Shown here: one piece after another, positions 23,862 through 32,912 of the stretch
Numbering within the stretch: the first letter of the stretch is position 1
Layout: the number at the start of each line of letters is the position of its first letter
Assembly: GCA_030038015.1 (NCBI GenBank)
Contig: JASHPR010000048.1
Location: 1 to 43,938 of the forward strand
Source of the DNA: Streptosporangiaceae bacterium
GTDB taxonomy: Bacteria; Actinomycetota; Actinomycetes; Streptosporangiales; Streptosporangiaceae
DNA length: 43,938 nucleotides
Reading direction: 5' to 3'
Position numbers and translations under genes: made by a program
Notes under the pieces: model-generated
The model's input: only the letters and a program-made list of their open reading frames with translations
What the model was told of the DNA's origin: nothing
Database searches by the model: none

Positions 23862-24703
23862 GTGCGTAACCTGAGCGCCCGGGGCGAGAGCCGCTGCTCC
23901 GTCGACCGCCCGTGTTCTTGCCATTCGCGCGCCCGCTGGTCGTTGGACGCCCGCATCGCGTCGATGAACGGGGACTGCCTCAGTTGTTCGAGCAGGTCGA
24001 GATTCGGCATGACGCAGTGACCGCCGATAAAGCCCGGCTCGAAGCCGACGGGCGGCAGAAAGCCGATCTCCTCGAAGAACGCGAGCGTCTCCCAGTAGTC
24101 CGCGGCCACCGAGCCGGCGAAGCGGTCCATCTCCTGCGCCCACGCGACCAAGACGCCGAAGTAGGTGGTCTCCAGAAGCTTGGCGAGCTCGAGCGCCTCG
24201 AGCGGCGACATCCGCTGCGTCGTCATGCCCGCGGCGGAGAAGTGGCCTTCCACCAGGCAGACGGCCTCCGCCGATGAGCCGGCGACGAACTTCCGGTAGC
24301 GCCGCAGTTCCTCGGCCATGCGCGTGTGCTTGCCGCGCACCGGGCTGTACACGGTGGGCACGCCGGTCGTCTCCTGAATCGACCTGGTCGTGCCCGGAAC
24401 CACGGTGCTGTTGACCACGGCGACCTCGGGCCTGTAGCGGGAGACGTAGCCGGAGGCGGCGGGAACGAAATCCGGCCCGAAGGGAAAACAGAGGTGGAGC
24501 ACCTGCACGCCGTGGAAGTCCCGGTCCTCGATATCCCGGCCTTCGGCCTGGTGCGCCCCGCGCAGAACGGCCAGCAGCGGGCCACCCACCTCGCCAAGGC
24601 CGACGACGAGCACCGGCGCCTCGACGGAGGCCTGCCGCTCGGTCCCGGAAAGAGTGCCGGCGGCAGCCGGGGCGAGAGCGCCCCGTGAATCGTATTGGCT
24701 CAT
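23858..24703 (-). CDS. short UDP-glucose/GDP-mannose dehydrogenase-family protein
   Basis: ATG 24703 is preceded by AAGGA and gives 281 residues, much shorter than the 400-450 of normal UDP-sugar dehydrogenases. The N-terminal Rossmann start is 'VLVVGLGEVGGPLL', followed by 'VVNSTVVPGTT' (NAD domain) and the central helix 'ALELAKLLETTYFGVLVAWAQE' carrying the conserved Lys. The catalytic Cys lies in 'GFIGGHCVMPN'. The normal C-terminal UDP-binding domain is missing, and the N-terminal domain is also compact. It may oxidise a nucleotide sugar or another substrate to a uronic acid. It is coupled to ydcF and follows the GT4 gene after 58 nt. Confidence 0.82.
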   Translation of the reverse strand: MSQYDSRGALAPAAAGTLSGTERQASVEAPVLVVGLGEVGGPLLAVLRGAHQAEGRDIEDRDFHGVQVLHLCFPFGPDFVPAASGYVSRYRPEVAVVNSTVVPGTTRSIQETTGVPTVYSPVRGKHTRMAEELRRYRKFVAGSSAEAVCLVEGHFSAAGMTTQRMSPLEALELAKLLETTYFGVLVAWAQEMDRFAGSVAADYWETLAFFEEIGFLPPVGFEPGFIGGHCVMPNLDLLEQLRQSPFIDAMRASNDQRAREWQEHGRSTEQRLSPRALRLRT

Positions 24704-24761
24704 GGTTTCCTTATCCCGCTGCTCGCGATCCGTCACCGGCGTCTGGGCGCGATCGCATTGA

Positions 24762-25961
24762 TTAAGGTGTCCTTACCATCGCCGATTCGCCCCGCGAGCG
24801 CAGCCTCTCGTCACTGGCTAGCGCCTCGACGGTGGCAACCAGCGTCTCTTTCTGGGCAGGCCAGTCAAGCTTCCGCAGCTTTATACGGCTTCTGGCCGCG
24901 CGCTCTTGGGCCGCCGCCGGATCGGTCAGCAGGTCGCGGATGGCCCGCGCAAGATCGCGGGCATTGCCCGGCTCGAAGAACATCAATTCGTCGTCATCGA
25001 AGTAGTGCCGCATCGTCGTGATGCCCGAGCAGGCAACGGGCAGGCCGAGGGTGGCGTACTCGGCGACCTTCATCGAGAACACGAGCGAGCCGAAGATGTC
25101 TTCTCGGTGCGCCGAGACTCCCGCGGCCGCCCCGCTCACCAGGCCCGGGATCTCGTGGTTGGGCACCCAGTCCAGGAAGTCGACCCGGTCCGCGACCCCC
25201 AGGTCCCTGGCCATCCGCACGAGGGACTCCAGGGCGGTGCCGTCGCCGATGATGCGAAGGCGCAAGGCCGGGAACTCGTCCGTGAGCAGGGACAGCGCCT
25301 CGATGATCAGGTCGGGCCCGTTGCGGTGGGTGATCGCTCCGCTGTAGACAAGAAAGTCCGCGCCTTCCCTGCGCGGTGGCTCCTCCCTGGCGCCGAAGAC
25401 GGCCGGGTCGGGCAGGTTCATCACCACCGTCACCGGCCGCCCGGACATGGCGCTGATCCGCCGCCGCATGGACTCGTTCACGGTGATCAGCGCGTCGGAG
25501 AACGACATGCTGACCCGTTCCTCGGCTCTGGCCAGCGAGCGCATCCAGCCCGGCAGGTCACGCCCCCGGATCGATGCCAGCAGCTCGGGCGCGGGATCGT
25601 GGACGTCCAGGACTATCTTGGCTCCGCCCATCTTCGGCAGGCATCCGGCGAAGACCAGGAAGTTCGGCATGTTATGGACGTAGACGACGTCGTACCGCCG
25701 CCGGACATGGAAAAAGCTGACCAGAATGAAGGCCCACGCGCAGAAGAAGCCGTATTCATAGGCATACCGTGCCACGGCCGAGCGCTGTTTTTTCATGCGC
25801 AGCCTGCGGATGGTCAGGAGCGCATTGTTGCTTGCTCGCAGCCCGGCGTGGTCGGCGACAAAGAGGTCGACGTAGTGGCCGCTCTCGACGAGCGCGTCAG
25901 CTGCCCGCTTGACCCGGGCGTCGAGCTCATAGAAGGTGTAGCCGATCATCGCGATACGCAC
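24762..25961 (-). CDS. glycosyltransferase family 4 (GT-B)
   Basis: GTG 25961, seven bases after GCGGAGGAA, gives 399 residues. The N-terminal acceptor domain includes 'YDVVYVHNMPNFLVFAG' and 'KIVLDVHDPAPE'. The donor domain includes 'FLVYSGAITHRNGPDLIIEAL', 'LRIIGDGTALESLV' and 'VSAHREDIFGSLVFSMKVAEYATLGLPVACS', with the retaining GT4 E-x7-E-like region. It transfers a sugar from a nucleotide donor to the growing lipid-linked repeat unit at the inner membrane face. It is the only clear glycosyltransferase in the island apart from the priming enzyme, so other transferases must be encoded elsewhere or the repeat unit is small. Confidence 0.92.
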   Translation of the reverse strand: MRIAMIGYTFYELDARVKRAADALVESGHYVDLFVADHAGLRASNNALLTIRRLRMKKQRSAVARYAYEYGFFCAWAFILVSFFHVRRRYDVVYVHNMPNFLVFAGCLPKMGGAKIVLDVHDPAPELLASIRGRDLPGWMRSLARAEERVSMSFSDALITVNESMRRRISAMSGRPVTVVMNLPDPAVFGAREEPPRREGADFLVYSGAITHRNGPDLIIEALSLLTDEFPALRLRIIGDGTALESLVRMARDLGVADRVDFLDWVPNHEIPGLVSGAAAGVSAHREDIFGSLVFSMKVAEYATLGLPVACSGITTMRHYFDDDELMFFEPGNARDLARAIRDLLTDPAAAQERAARSRIKLRKLDWPAQKETLVATVEALASDERLRSRGESAMVRTP

Positions 25962-26388
25962 GTCAGTTCCTCCGCAGGAAACGCCCACCTGGCCAGGCGT
26001 CGTGCCAGGCCGCGGCCCGGCGCCGGCTGGGCCGTTGCTTCGGCGGCAGTTGCCGGAGCGGCAGGTTGCCGGGCGGACTGAATGCTGAGTTCATTACGGC
26101 CGCGGCGGGCATCAGCTCGTTCTTCCCTGCTCTTTTCCTCGTCAACTGCTCAACGCCCCGCGGAGATGGACGGCAATCAGCCCGCATGCCGTCCGCGGGC
26201 ATTGATGATCCGATTTCTTCCAGCAAGCTAGCCCGGTCACCGGTATCTGCGCACCCCCAATGTGGCGTAGCGTTCCTCGCCGGGTTGAGGGTGGTCGCTA
26301 AGTCCTCGCGAAAGCTAGCCTGAGTCGATTATTAATAGCAAAGCCCTGGTCACGCCGTTTAGTCGGCGGTCACAAGGATTTGGCCACA
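25962..26388. other. divergent intergenic region between GT4 and ATP-grasp operons
   Basis: This 427-nt stretch holds no convincing gene; the 85-residue track ORF at 26066 has no recognisable features. The right end is unusually AT-rich for this genome (GATTATTAATAGC, 26328-26340), as expected for a promoter. A small CGCCG-TTTAGT-CGGCG hairpin (26353-26368) lies just before AAGGATT, the likely ribosome binding site for the ATP-grasp gene. Confidence 0.5.
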
Positions 26389-27603
26389 ATGAAGATTGCC
26401 AGCGACCCGGTAAGCGAGCGGAAGGCCGCGCCCGGCACGGGGGTGCCGGGCGCGGTAGTCATAGGCGGGGACTATCAGGGGCTCGGTATTGCGCGGAGCC
26501 TGGGCCGGCACGGCATCCCGGTGTGCGTGATAGACGATGAGACGTCAATAGCCCGTGCCTCACGTTATGTGCGGAAGGTCGTCCGCGTCGGCGACCTGCG
26601 CAGCGAGGCGTCGGTGCTCGACGCGCTGGCCACGGCCCGCCGGAGGCTCGGGCTCTCCGGGTGGGTGCTCTTCCCGACCCGGGACGAGACCGTCGCGGCC
26701 ATATCCGCCAACCGGGACGCGCTGCGGGACGACTTCAGGGTTCCGACCCCGGATCTGGCCTCGGTGCGGCGCGCCTGGGACAAGCGGGAGACTTACCGGC
26801 TGGCGACCGAGTTGCGCATCCCGATCCCGCGGACGTGGTTTCCCCGCGCCGAGGCCGACCTGGCGACGATCGACACCGACGCCCCGGCCGTGGTCAAGCC
26901 CGCGATCAAAGAGCACTTCTTTTACGCCAGCCGGGCGAAGGCCTGGCGCGCGGACGGCAGCGCCGAGCTTCTCAGCTGCTTCCGCCGGGCCGCCGCCATC
27001 GTCGGCGAGGGCGAGGTCATCGTTCAGGAGATGATCCCGGGCGGCGGGGAGGAACAGTACGCGTACTGCGCGCTCTTCCGGAACGGCCGCGCCGTGGCGA
27101 GCATGACGGTGCGAAGACGCCGTCAGCACCCATCGGACTTCGGCCGGGCCAGCACGTACGTCGAGACGATCAGCCTGCCCGAGCTGGCGGAGCCGTCCGT
27201 GAGGTTCCTCCGCGCGATCGGCTATTACGGGCTCGTCGAGCTCGAGTACAAGCGGGATCCCCGCGACGGTGCCTTCAAGCTTCTCGACGTCAACGCCCGG
27301 ACCTGGGGGTATCACACGCTGGGGCCGCCGGCGGGGGTGGACTTCCCGTACCTGCTGTTCCGCGATCAGACCGGTGCCGGCGTGGACGAGGCGCATGCCA
27401 GGGCAGGGATCCGCTGGGTTCGGCTGGCCACCGACGTGCCCAACGCCCTGCGCGACATCCGGGCCGGGACGTTGCGCACCCGCGACTACCTGCGCTCGCT
27501 GCGCGGCATGCACACCGAGGCCGTGTTCTGCCTGCGTGACCCGCTGCCGGCGCTCTACGAGGTGGCGCTGCTCCCGTACCTCGCGGTCAAACGCGGGCTC
27601 TGA
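26389..27603 (+). CDS. ATP-grasp carboxylate-amine ligase-like protein
   Basis: ATG 26389 (AAGGATT upstream) gives 404 residues. The pre-ATP-grasp domain starts 'AVVIGGDYQGLGIARSLGRHGI'. The ATP-grasp fold follows, with 'APAVVKPAIKEHFFYASRAKAW' (ATP-binding Lys), 'VIVQEMIPGGGEEQYAYCALF' and 'YGLVELEYKRDPRDGAFKLLDVNARTWGYHT', where Glu and Asn are metal ligands. Such enzymes join a carboxylate to an amine using ATP. In a locus that also encodes a uronic-acid-type dehydrogenase, amidation of a uronic acid or of an amino acid substituent is plausible; this is inference. It is followed after 24 nt by the deacetylase-like gene, and the two likely work together. Confidence 0.87.
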   Translation: MKIASDPVSERKAAPGTGVPGAVVIGGDYQGLGIARSLGRHGIPVCVIDDETSIARASRYVRKVVRVGDLRSEASVLDALATARRRLGLSGWVLFPTRDETVAAISANRDALRDDFRVPTPDLASVRRAWDKRETYRLATELRIPIPRTWFPRAEADLATIDTDAPAVVKPAIKEHFFYASRAKAWRADGSAELLSCFRRAAAIVGEGEVIVQEMIPGGGEEQYAYCALFRNGRAVASMTVRRRRQHPSDFGRASTYVETISLPELAEPSVRFLRAIGYYGLVELEYKRDPRDGAFKLLDVNARTWGYHTLGPPAGVDFPYLLFRDQTGAGVDEAHARAGIRWVRLATDVPNALRDIRAGTLRTRDYLRSLRGMHTEAVFCLRDPLPALYEVALLPYLAVKRGL

Positions 27604-27627
27604 CCCATTGTCCGCCCGGAGGAACCG

Positions 27628-29097
27628 GTGTTCGAATCTTCCAGCCCGTTTGCCCTGTTCGATTACTTCCGCGTCCCCTACACGGTGCGGTCTGCCGAGC
27701 GCGAGAGCGGGCCGGCCGCGGTGCACTGGCTGCGCGCCATGGAGCAACCCGGCGCCGCGCGCCGCTCGCTGCTCTGGCTCGGCTCGGACGCGCAGCGTGA
27801 CGGCCGCGCCGCGGCCGCCCGGCTCGGCCGCTACCAGTTCGCGGGATGCACTTTCTTCGGGCATGTCGCACCGGATATCCCGCAGCAGGCGCGGGATATC
27901 GGCGACGGCTGGCGCGCCGCGGAGCCGATTACCGACGCCGACGGCCGCCCCGTCGCCGCGATCTGGCGAGACCGTGACGGCCGCATGTTCCTGCCCTTCG
28001 ACCCAGGTGAGGTGATGCTGCAGTTCTGGTCGGAGGGCTACCTGAACGTGAGGCGGTCATCCCTGGCCGCGGCCGGGCCGGCCCTGCGGCGCTGCTACTA
28101 CTTCGCGCGGCCCGCGATGCCGCGGGCGGTCCAGGTCAGGCTTCGCCGGGCCTTTACCCGCGTGCAGGCCCGCTCGTCGTTTCCCGGGTGGCCCATCGAA
28201 GACAGCCTCCACAACCTCTACCGCTGGCTGTTCGCGTCGGTCGCCGAGATCGCCGGCGGTCCGGTGCCGTTCCTTGAGCTGTGGCCCGAGGGGCGGTCGT
28301 GGGCCCTGGTCCTCACCCATGACGTGGAGACCGACGCGGGCTACCGGACCATGGGGCTGCTGCGCGACGCCGAGCGCGAACTTGGCTACCGGTCGTCGTG
28401 GAACTTCGTCGCGGAGCGGTACCGGGTGGAGGACGCCACCGTCCGGGCCCTTCAGGACGAGGGGTGCGAGGTCGGCGTGCACGGCCTGCGCCACGATGGC
28501 CGCGACCTGGCGTCGCGGCGCCTGATGGAGAAGCGGCTGCCGGCCATGCGGGCGAATGCCGAGCGGTGGAACGCCGTCGGCTTCCGCTCGCCGAGCACCC
28601 AGCGGGACTGGCAGCTGATGCCCCGGCTCGGTTTCGAATACGACTCGTCCTACACCGACACCGACCCATATGAGCCGCAGGCCGGGGGATGCTGCACCTA
28701 CCTGCCCTACTTCAACGGCAGCATGATCGAGCTGCCGATCACGCTGCCGCAGGACCATACCCTGTTCTGCATCCTGCCGGACTCCGGCGCGGATGTCTGG
28801 ATCCGCAAGGCCCGGTCCCTGCGCGAGCGCAACGGGATGGCGCTCGTCCTCACGCACCCGGACTACGCGCAGGAGCAGCGGGTGGCCGACGGCTACCGGG
28901 AACTGCTCGAGACCTTCCACGGCGATGACACCGTCTGGCACGCCCTGCCGAGGGAGGTGGCCCGCTGGTGGCGCCAGCGGGACGCCTCGGCACTGCGCCG
29001 GGACGGCGATGGGTGGCGCGTCGACGGCCCCGCGTCGGCCCGGGGACGCGTCGGATTCGCCGGCGCGGACGGGCTGCGCGAGGACAGCCTGACGTAA
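27628..29097 (+). CDS. polysaccharide deacetylase-family (NodB) protein with N-terminal extension
   Basis: GTG 27628 follows GGAGGAA and gives 489 residues. Residues 1-215 form an unrecognised domain ('FALFDYFRVPYTV', 'RRSLLWLG'). The C-terminal part is a NodB-type domain with motif 1 'LVLTHDVETDAGYR', motif 2 'VGVHGLRHDG' (His-x3-His intact) and 'VGFRSPSTQRDW'. No signal peptide or membrane segment is seen, so it would act on a cytoplasmic substrate such as a lipid-linked or nucleotide-linked sugar, unlike typical extracellular deacetylases. The pairing with the ATP-grasp gene suggests deacetylation followed by attachment of a new acyl or aminoacyl group. Confidence 0.85.
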   Translation: MFESSSPFALFDYFRVPYTVRSAERESGPAAVHWLRAMEQPGAARRSLLWLGSDAQRDGRAAAARLGRYQFAGCTFFGHVAPDIPQQARDIGDGWRAAEPITDADGRPVAAIWRDRDGRMFLPFDPGEVMLQFWSEGYLNVRRSSLAAAGPALRRCYYFARPAMPRAVQVRLRRAFTRVQARSSFPGWPIEDSLHNLYRWLFASVAEIAGGPVPFLELWPEGRSWALVLTHDVETDAGYRTMGLLRDAERELGYRSSWNFVAERYRVEDATVRALQDEGCEVGVHGLRHDGRDLASRRLMEKRLPAMRANAERWNAVGFRSPSTQRDWQLMPRLGFEYDSSYTDTDPYEPQAGGCCTYLPYFNGSMIELPITLPQDHTLFCILPDSGADVWIRKARSLRERNGMALVLTHPDYAQEQRVADGYRELLETFHGDDTVWHALPREVARWWRQRDASALRRDGDGWRVDGPASARGRVGFAGADGLREDSLT

Positions 29098-29126
29098 CCG
29101 CGAGCAGGCGGCGGGGTAACCCGGCG

Positions 29127-30599
29127 TTACCCGGGGTTCCTCGCCGACGCCGGGGCATCGCTGTTGTTGAGCTCGGTGGGCGCATGGCCAGCCCCAGCCG
29201 GCGCCGGTCGTGCCCGCAGGGCTGGCCGGCCCGGCTTCAGGCCGTTGTGCCGCTGCGCCCTGTTGTCCAGCAAGGCTGCCCCCCCGTCACCCATGACGGG
29301 CGGCCTTGCCCGGCCGATCGACAGAGCTCGGGGCACCCTGTTGAGTACGCCCACAATGGTGCCCTGGCTCATCGTCCTGATCTCCTGGGCGGCGGTGCGG
29401 ACCGACGTCCGCCGGGTACGGCGGACGTCGGCCACGACCACCACCACGTCGCTGATGCGCGCCACCGTCATCGCGTCGGAAACCGCCAGCACCGGCGCGC
29501 TGTCGACCACGATGGCATCGGCGACGCCTTTCATATCGGCGAACACCCGGGTCAGCTCTTGGACATCGAACAGCTCGGCCGGACAGCCCGTGCGACCGCC
29601 CACGGTCACCAGGCTCAGCCCGCGCACATCGGTGGGAAGCACCACCTCGTCCAGCGATGCCTCGTCCATGAGCAGGTCTGTCAGGCCGGGCGCGTCGCTG
29701 ACGCCGAACACATCGCCCAGCGACGGGTGCCGGAGGTCCGCATCGACCAGCAGCACCATCACCCCGGCCTGCGTCAGGGCCGTGGCCAGGTTGACCGCCA
29801 CGGATGTGCGGCCCTCGCGGGGCTGCGCACCGGCCACCAGCAGCACCGTCCCGGGGTCGCCCGCCGGGGTGAGCAGCGGGCCGAGCCGCGCCCTGAGATA
29901 GCGGTAGGCCTCCGCCGGGCGGGACGACGGGGCTTTCCTGAAGACGAACGCCGGGTTGGTGCGGTAACGCCACATGCGCGGGACCGCGGCCACGGCCGGC
30001 GCGCCCAGGCACTCCTCCAAATCGGCCCGGTCGCGCACCCGGCCGTCGAAAGCTTCGCGCACGAAGATCTCGCCCACGCCGAGCAGCAGTCCAAGAACCA
30101 CGCCCAGCGCAAGCAGGATCTTTTTGGACGTCCCGGCCGGCGCAGTCGGCAGATCAGCAGGCGTCACCAGCGTGGCCTGCAGCGGGTCTGCCGCACGTAC
30201 CGCCTTGGGGCTCGCGGCCAAATTGCGGAATGCGATGTAGGCCGCCGCAGCGGCGGAGGCGCATCGCTGAGCCGCCGGGGCCGTCGGCATTGAGCAGCTG
30301 ACCGACAGTATGTTGGAGGTGCTCGATACATCGGCACTCAGGTGCGGTGCCAGCAGGCCGGCGTTGACGTGCAGCGTGCGTGCGGCATGGTCCACGACCA
30401 CCCCAGATGTGGCAACAATCTTCTCCGTGGCCTGGTTCGGCACGACCAGCGTCGCGTTGGGCACGACGTGGGACTCAACGTCAACTTGAGCTGTGGAGGT
30501 GTAGTGGACAGGCTGCATCCTGGCGAACAGCCAAGCCGCCACCACGCCCGCCAGCGTCGCACATACCAGCCATAGCCCATGCTTTCGCAACACTGTCAT
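29127..30599 (-). CDS. Wzz/CpsD-type polysaccharide co-polymerase with BY-kinase domain (stand-alone copy)
   Basis: This 490-residue protein has two membrane helices (about 8-27 and 160-180) around an extracytoplasmic Wzz-like domain. A cytoplasmic bacterial tyrosine-kinase P-loop domain follows: 'GAQPREGRTSVAVNLA' (Walker A), 'VLLVDADLRHP' (Walker A') and 'AIVVDSAPVL' (Walker B). The Walker A lysine expected in Gly-Lys-Thr/Ser is Arg. The C-terminal tail (RHNGLKPGRP...) has no tyrosine cluster. In the first 100 residues it differs from the fusion protein at only 14 positions. It ends 'SDAPASARNPG', where the fusion continues into its flippase domain. It controls chain length and assembly. 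It is the last gene of the large operon. Confidence 0.9.
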   Translation of the reverse strand: MTVLRKHGLWLVCATLAGVVAAWLFARMQPVHYTSTAQVDVESHVVPNATLVVPNQATEKIVATSGVVVDHAARTLHVNAGLLAPHLSADVSSTSNILSVSCSMPTAPAAQRCASAAAAAYIAFRNLAASPKAVRAADPLQATLVTPADLPTAPAGTSKKILLALGVVLGLLLGVGEIFVREAFDGRVRDRADLEECLGAPAVAAVPRMWRYRTNPAFVFRKAPSSRPAEAYRYLRARLGPLLTPAGDPGTVLLVAGAQPREGRTSVAVNLATALTQAGVMVLLVDADLRHPSLGDVFGVSDAPGLTDLLMDEASLDEVVLPTDVRGLSLVTVGGRTGCPAELFDVQELTRVFADMKGVADAIVVDSAPVLAVSDAMTVARISDVVVVVADVRRTRRTSVRTAAQEIRTMSQGTIVGVLNRVPRALSIGRARPPVMGDGGAALLDNRAQRHNGLKPGRPALRARPAPAGAGHAPTELNNSDAPASARNPG

Positions 30600-30708
30600 A
30601 ACTGCCGGACCCGCCTATCGGTTCTTTCGATGTGCCGCTGGGACGCGGCCTGCCTGGTCTGCGGACTGGGTACGGGGGCAGTGCGGGCACCGCCGCCGTG
30701 TGTCGTGG

Positions 30709-32247
30709 TCACGCGAACACTCGCCGCGGTAGCCGTGTGATGGCCGATGCGGCGCTCGGCCGGCCGTCGGCGTCGGCTGGCTCACTTCGCCCGGGCAGGA
30801 CCCGGACCAGGGCCAGGAGCAGGAAGAACATGTCGCCGGAGCCGCGGTAGGTCAGGTGCGGGTCGAACACCATCATCACGACCTGCGAGCAGGTGCACGC
30901 GGCTAGCGCCGTGGCGATGACCCCGGCCGGGTCGGCGCGCTGCGCGTGCCTCCAGCACTTCTTGAGCACCGCCGCGACGAACGCGAAGTAGCTGACGAGC
31001 AGCGGGATCCCGCCGCCCCAGAGCAGCCAGGTGTATCCGCTCTCGATCCAGACGTAGCCGTACTGCCGGGTATCCGTGGCTATCCGGGCCGAGGGCCGCA
31101 CGCCCAGGATCCAGTTGTTATCTGAGAACAGGACCGGCCAGAAATACGTCCGAAGGTTGTAGAGCCGGTCTAGCCAGCTCACCGGAAGACCTGTCGCGGA
31201 ATTGAAGCCGCCCAGCCGGGTCTGAATGACTGGCCACAGCAGCACGCCGCCGACGAGCCCAACTGGAACGGCGTAGGCGGCGATCCGGGCCGCCTTCGTG
31301 AGCACCATCAGCGCCACGAGCGCCACGATCAGGCCGATCAGCGTGGAAAACTCTGCCGCGGCGATGACGGCCAGCGCGAACAGGGCCGCCAGGCCGCCGA
31401 GCCACAGGCGCCGCGGGTAGCCACGCACGAGCATCGCGATCGCAATCCCGAGGTTCAGGATCGCGAGGTCGGCGACGGCCGCGGGCAGGCCAAGCAGGGA
31501 ACTGCCGCGGCCGTCTGACAACGGCGCCGTGACGTCATTCGGCGCGTAGTACGTCGCGAGCAGCCTGGGTACCCCGAAAAGGTGCAATGACTGCAATATC
31601 CCGATAAAGCACACGAGCGCCGCCGCCACCATCGACAGCGTGAGACAGCGCAGGGCCTGCTCGCGCGTCTTGACGACCGACCGCACGATCACGTACTCCG
31701 CGAGCAGCTTCCACATCACGATGCAGTACAGGAGGTCGTCCTCGGTGATCGCCCGCTGCCGTACCTCCATCATCGCCAGGGGCAGCACCGAACTCGTGAT
31801 CCCCAGCGCGATGATGGTGACATCGACGCGATCGATCGGTGGCCACCGGAGCCCGCCGGTTCGCAGTTGCGCCAGCCAGCGCAGGCCGATGGCCCCCCCG
31901 AACAAGACGATCAGGGCCTCGTTCGGCCGCAGCACCGGGAGCACCGCGCCGGCGTTGATCCCGACGATCAGCGGCGTGAGGAGGATCAGGGAGTACGCCG
32001 CAATGACCGGCCTGACGATGACCAGCCCGATGACGGCGAGCGCGACGAGCGCGAGCACCGCGTACTTGACCTTGACGTTCAGCAGTGCCCCGAGCGCGAC
32101 CGGGCCGAGCAGCAGGGCGCCGTCCAGAAACCGCCGCCAGACGGCCGGCCCGGCGTCCTGGATGGCGTCGGCAAACGCCAGCTTGCGTGAGGCGAACCCG
32201 ACGCCGAACCGCCTCGGGCCGACGCCCGCCGCACCGCTTGCCGTCAC
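30709..32247 (-). CDS. Wzy/O-antigen ligase-like polysaccharide polymerase
   Basis: This 512-residue integral membrane protein starts at GTG 32247, overlapping the stop of the sugar transferase gene (GTGA). About ten hydrophobic segments are visible, with a larger extracytoplasmic loop around '[28 protein letters not shown]' and '[17 protein letters not shown]', typical of the Wzy_C/O-antigen-ligase family. It would join undecaprenyl-linked repeat units outside the membrane. Operon context with a priming transferase, Wzz-type kinase and flippase supports this. Confidence 0.87.
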   Translation of the reverse strand: MTASGAAGVGPRRFGVGFASRKLAFADAIQDAGPAVWRRFLDGALLLGPVALGALLNVKVKYAVLALVALAVIGLVIVRPVIAAYSLILLTPLIVGINAGAVLPVLRPNEALIVLFGGAIGLRWLAQLRTGGLRWPPIDRVDVTIIALGITSSVLPLAMMEVRQRAITEDDLLYCIVMWKLLAEYVIVRSVVKTREQALRCLTLSMVAAALVCFIGILQSLHLFGVPRLLATYYAPNDVTAPLSDGRGSSLLGLPAAVADLAILNLGIAIAMLVRGYPRRLWLGGLAALFALAVIAAAEFSTLIGLIVALVALMVLTKAARIAAYAVPVGLVGGVLLWPVIQTRLGGFNSATGLPVSWLDRLYNLRTYFWPVLFSDNNWILGVRPSARIATDTRQYGYVWIESGYTWLLWGGGIPLLVSYFAFVAAVLKKCWRHAQRADPAGVIATALAACTCSQVVMMVFDPHLTYRGSGDMFFLLLALVRVLPGRSEPADADGRPSAASAITRLPRRVFA

Positions 32248-32912
32248 CTCGCACCGCCTCCGAGAAGGGCCGGAATGGTGCGCAAAAGGATCACGGCATC
32301 AAGGAGGAAGCTGCGGCGGGCTACGTACTCCACATCGAGCCGGAGCGCATCCCGCATCGACAGCCTGCTGCGCCCGCTCACCTGCCACAGGCCCGTCATC
32401 CCGGGTTTTACGTCAAAACGGCGCTGGTACGCCTCGCCGAACATGTCGGCTTCCCACGACAGCACCGGGCGCGGCCCGACGAGGGACATCTCGCCCTTGA
32501 GCACGTTGAGCAGCTGCGGGAGCTCGTCCAGGCTGCTGCGGCGCAGCCACGCGCCGACCGGCGTAACGCGCGGATCGGCGTCTAGCTTGAAGAGCCCTCC
32601 GGCGTCGGCCGTGGCGGCCGCGCCGGAGGAGAGCAGGCCCGTCACGTAGTCGCGGTGTATCCGGTCGTCGTTGTCGATGCGCATCGTCCGCAGTTTCAGC
32701 AGCGTGAAGGGGTGCCTGTTCCGGCCCAGCCGCTCCTGGCGGAACAGCGCCGGCCCGCGGGATGTCGAACGCACAAGCAACCACAACAGCAGCAACAACG
32801 GCGTCAAGATGATGATCGCTATCAGCGAGAGCACAATGTCGGTGGCCCGCTTTGCCGTTTCGCGTCCCGGCACGAGCGCGGCGCCGCGTTTTTTTTCCGC
32901 AACGTCAGTCAT
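32244..32912 (-). CDS. undecaprenyl-phosphate sugar-1-phosphate transferase (WbaP/ExoY-like)
   Basis: ATG 32912 gives 222 residues; the longer track ORF reads through the aminotransferase gene. One membrane helix '[22 protein letters not shown]' precedes the catalytic domain: '[22 protein letters not shown]', '[26 protein letters not shown]' (Asp-Glu and Pro-Arg-Pro motifs) and '[14 protein letters not shown]'. It starts the repeat unit by loading a hexose or HexNAc phosphate on the lipid carrier. It overlaps its neighbours on both sides by 4 nt, so this is a tightly coupled operon. Confidence 0.95.
   Translation of the reverse strand: MTDVAEKKRGAALVPGRETAKRATDIVLSLIAIIILTPLLLLLWLLVRSTSRGPALFRQERLGRNRHPFTLLKLRTMRIDNDDRIHRDYVTGLLSSGAAATADAGGLFKLDADPRVTPVGAWLRRSSLDELPQLLNVLKGEMSLVGPRPVLSWEADMFGEAYQRRFDVKPGMTGLWQVSGRSRLSMRDALRLDVEYVARRSFLLDAVILLRTIPALLGGGAR

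Noticed and set aside
26066-26323. 85-residue ORF between GT4 and ATP-grasp genes
   Set aside because: No ribosome binding site, no domain or signal, and it overlaps the expected divergent promoter region.
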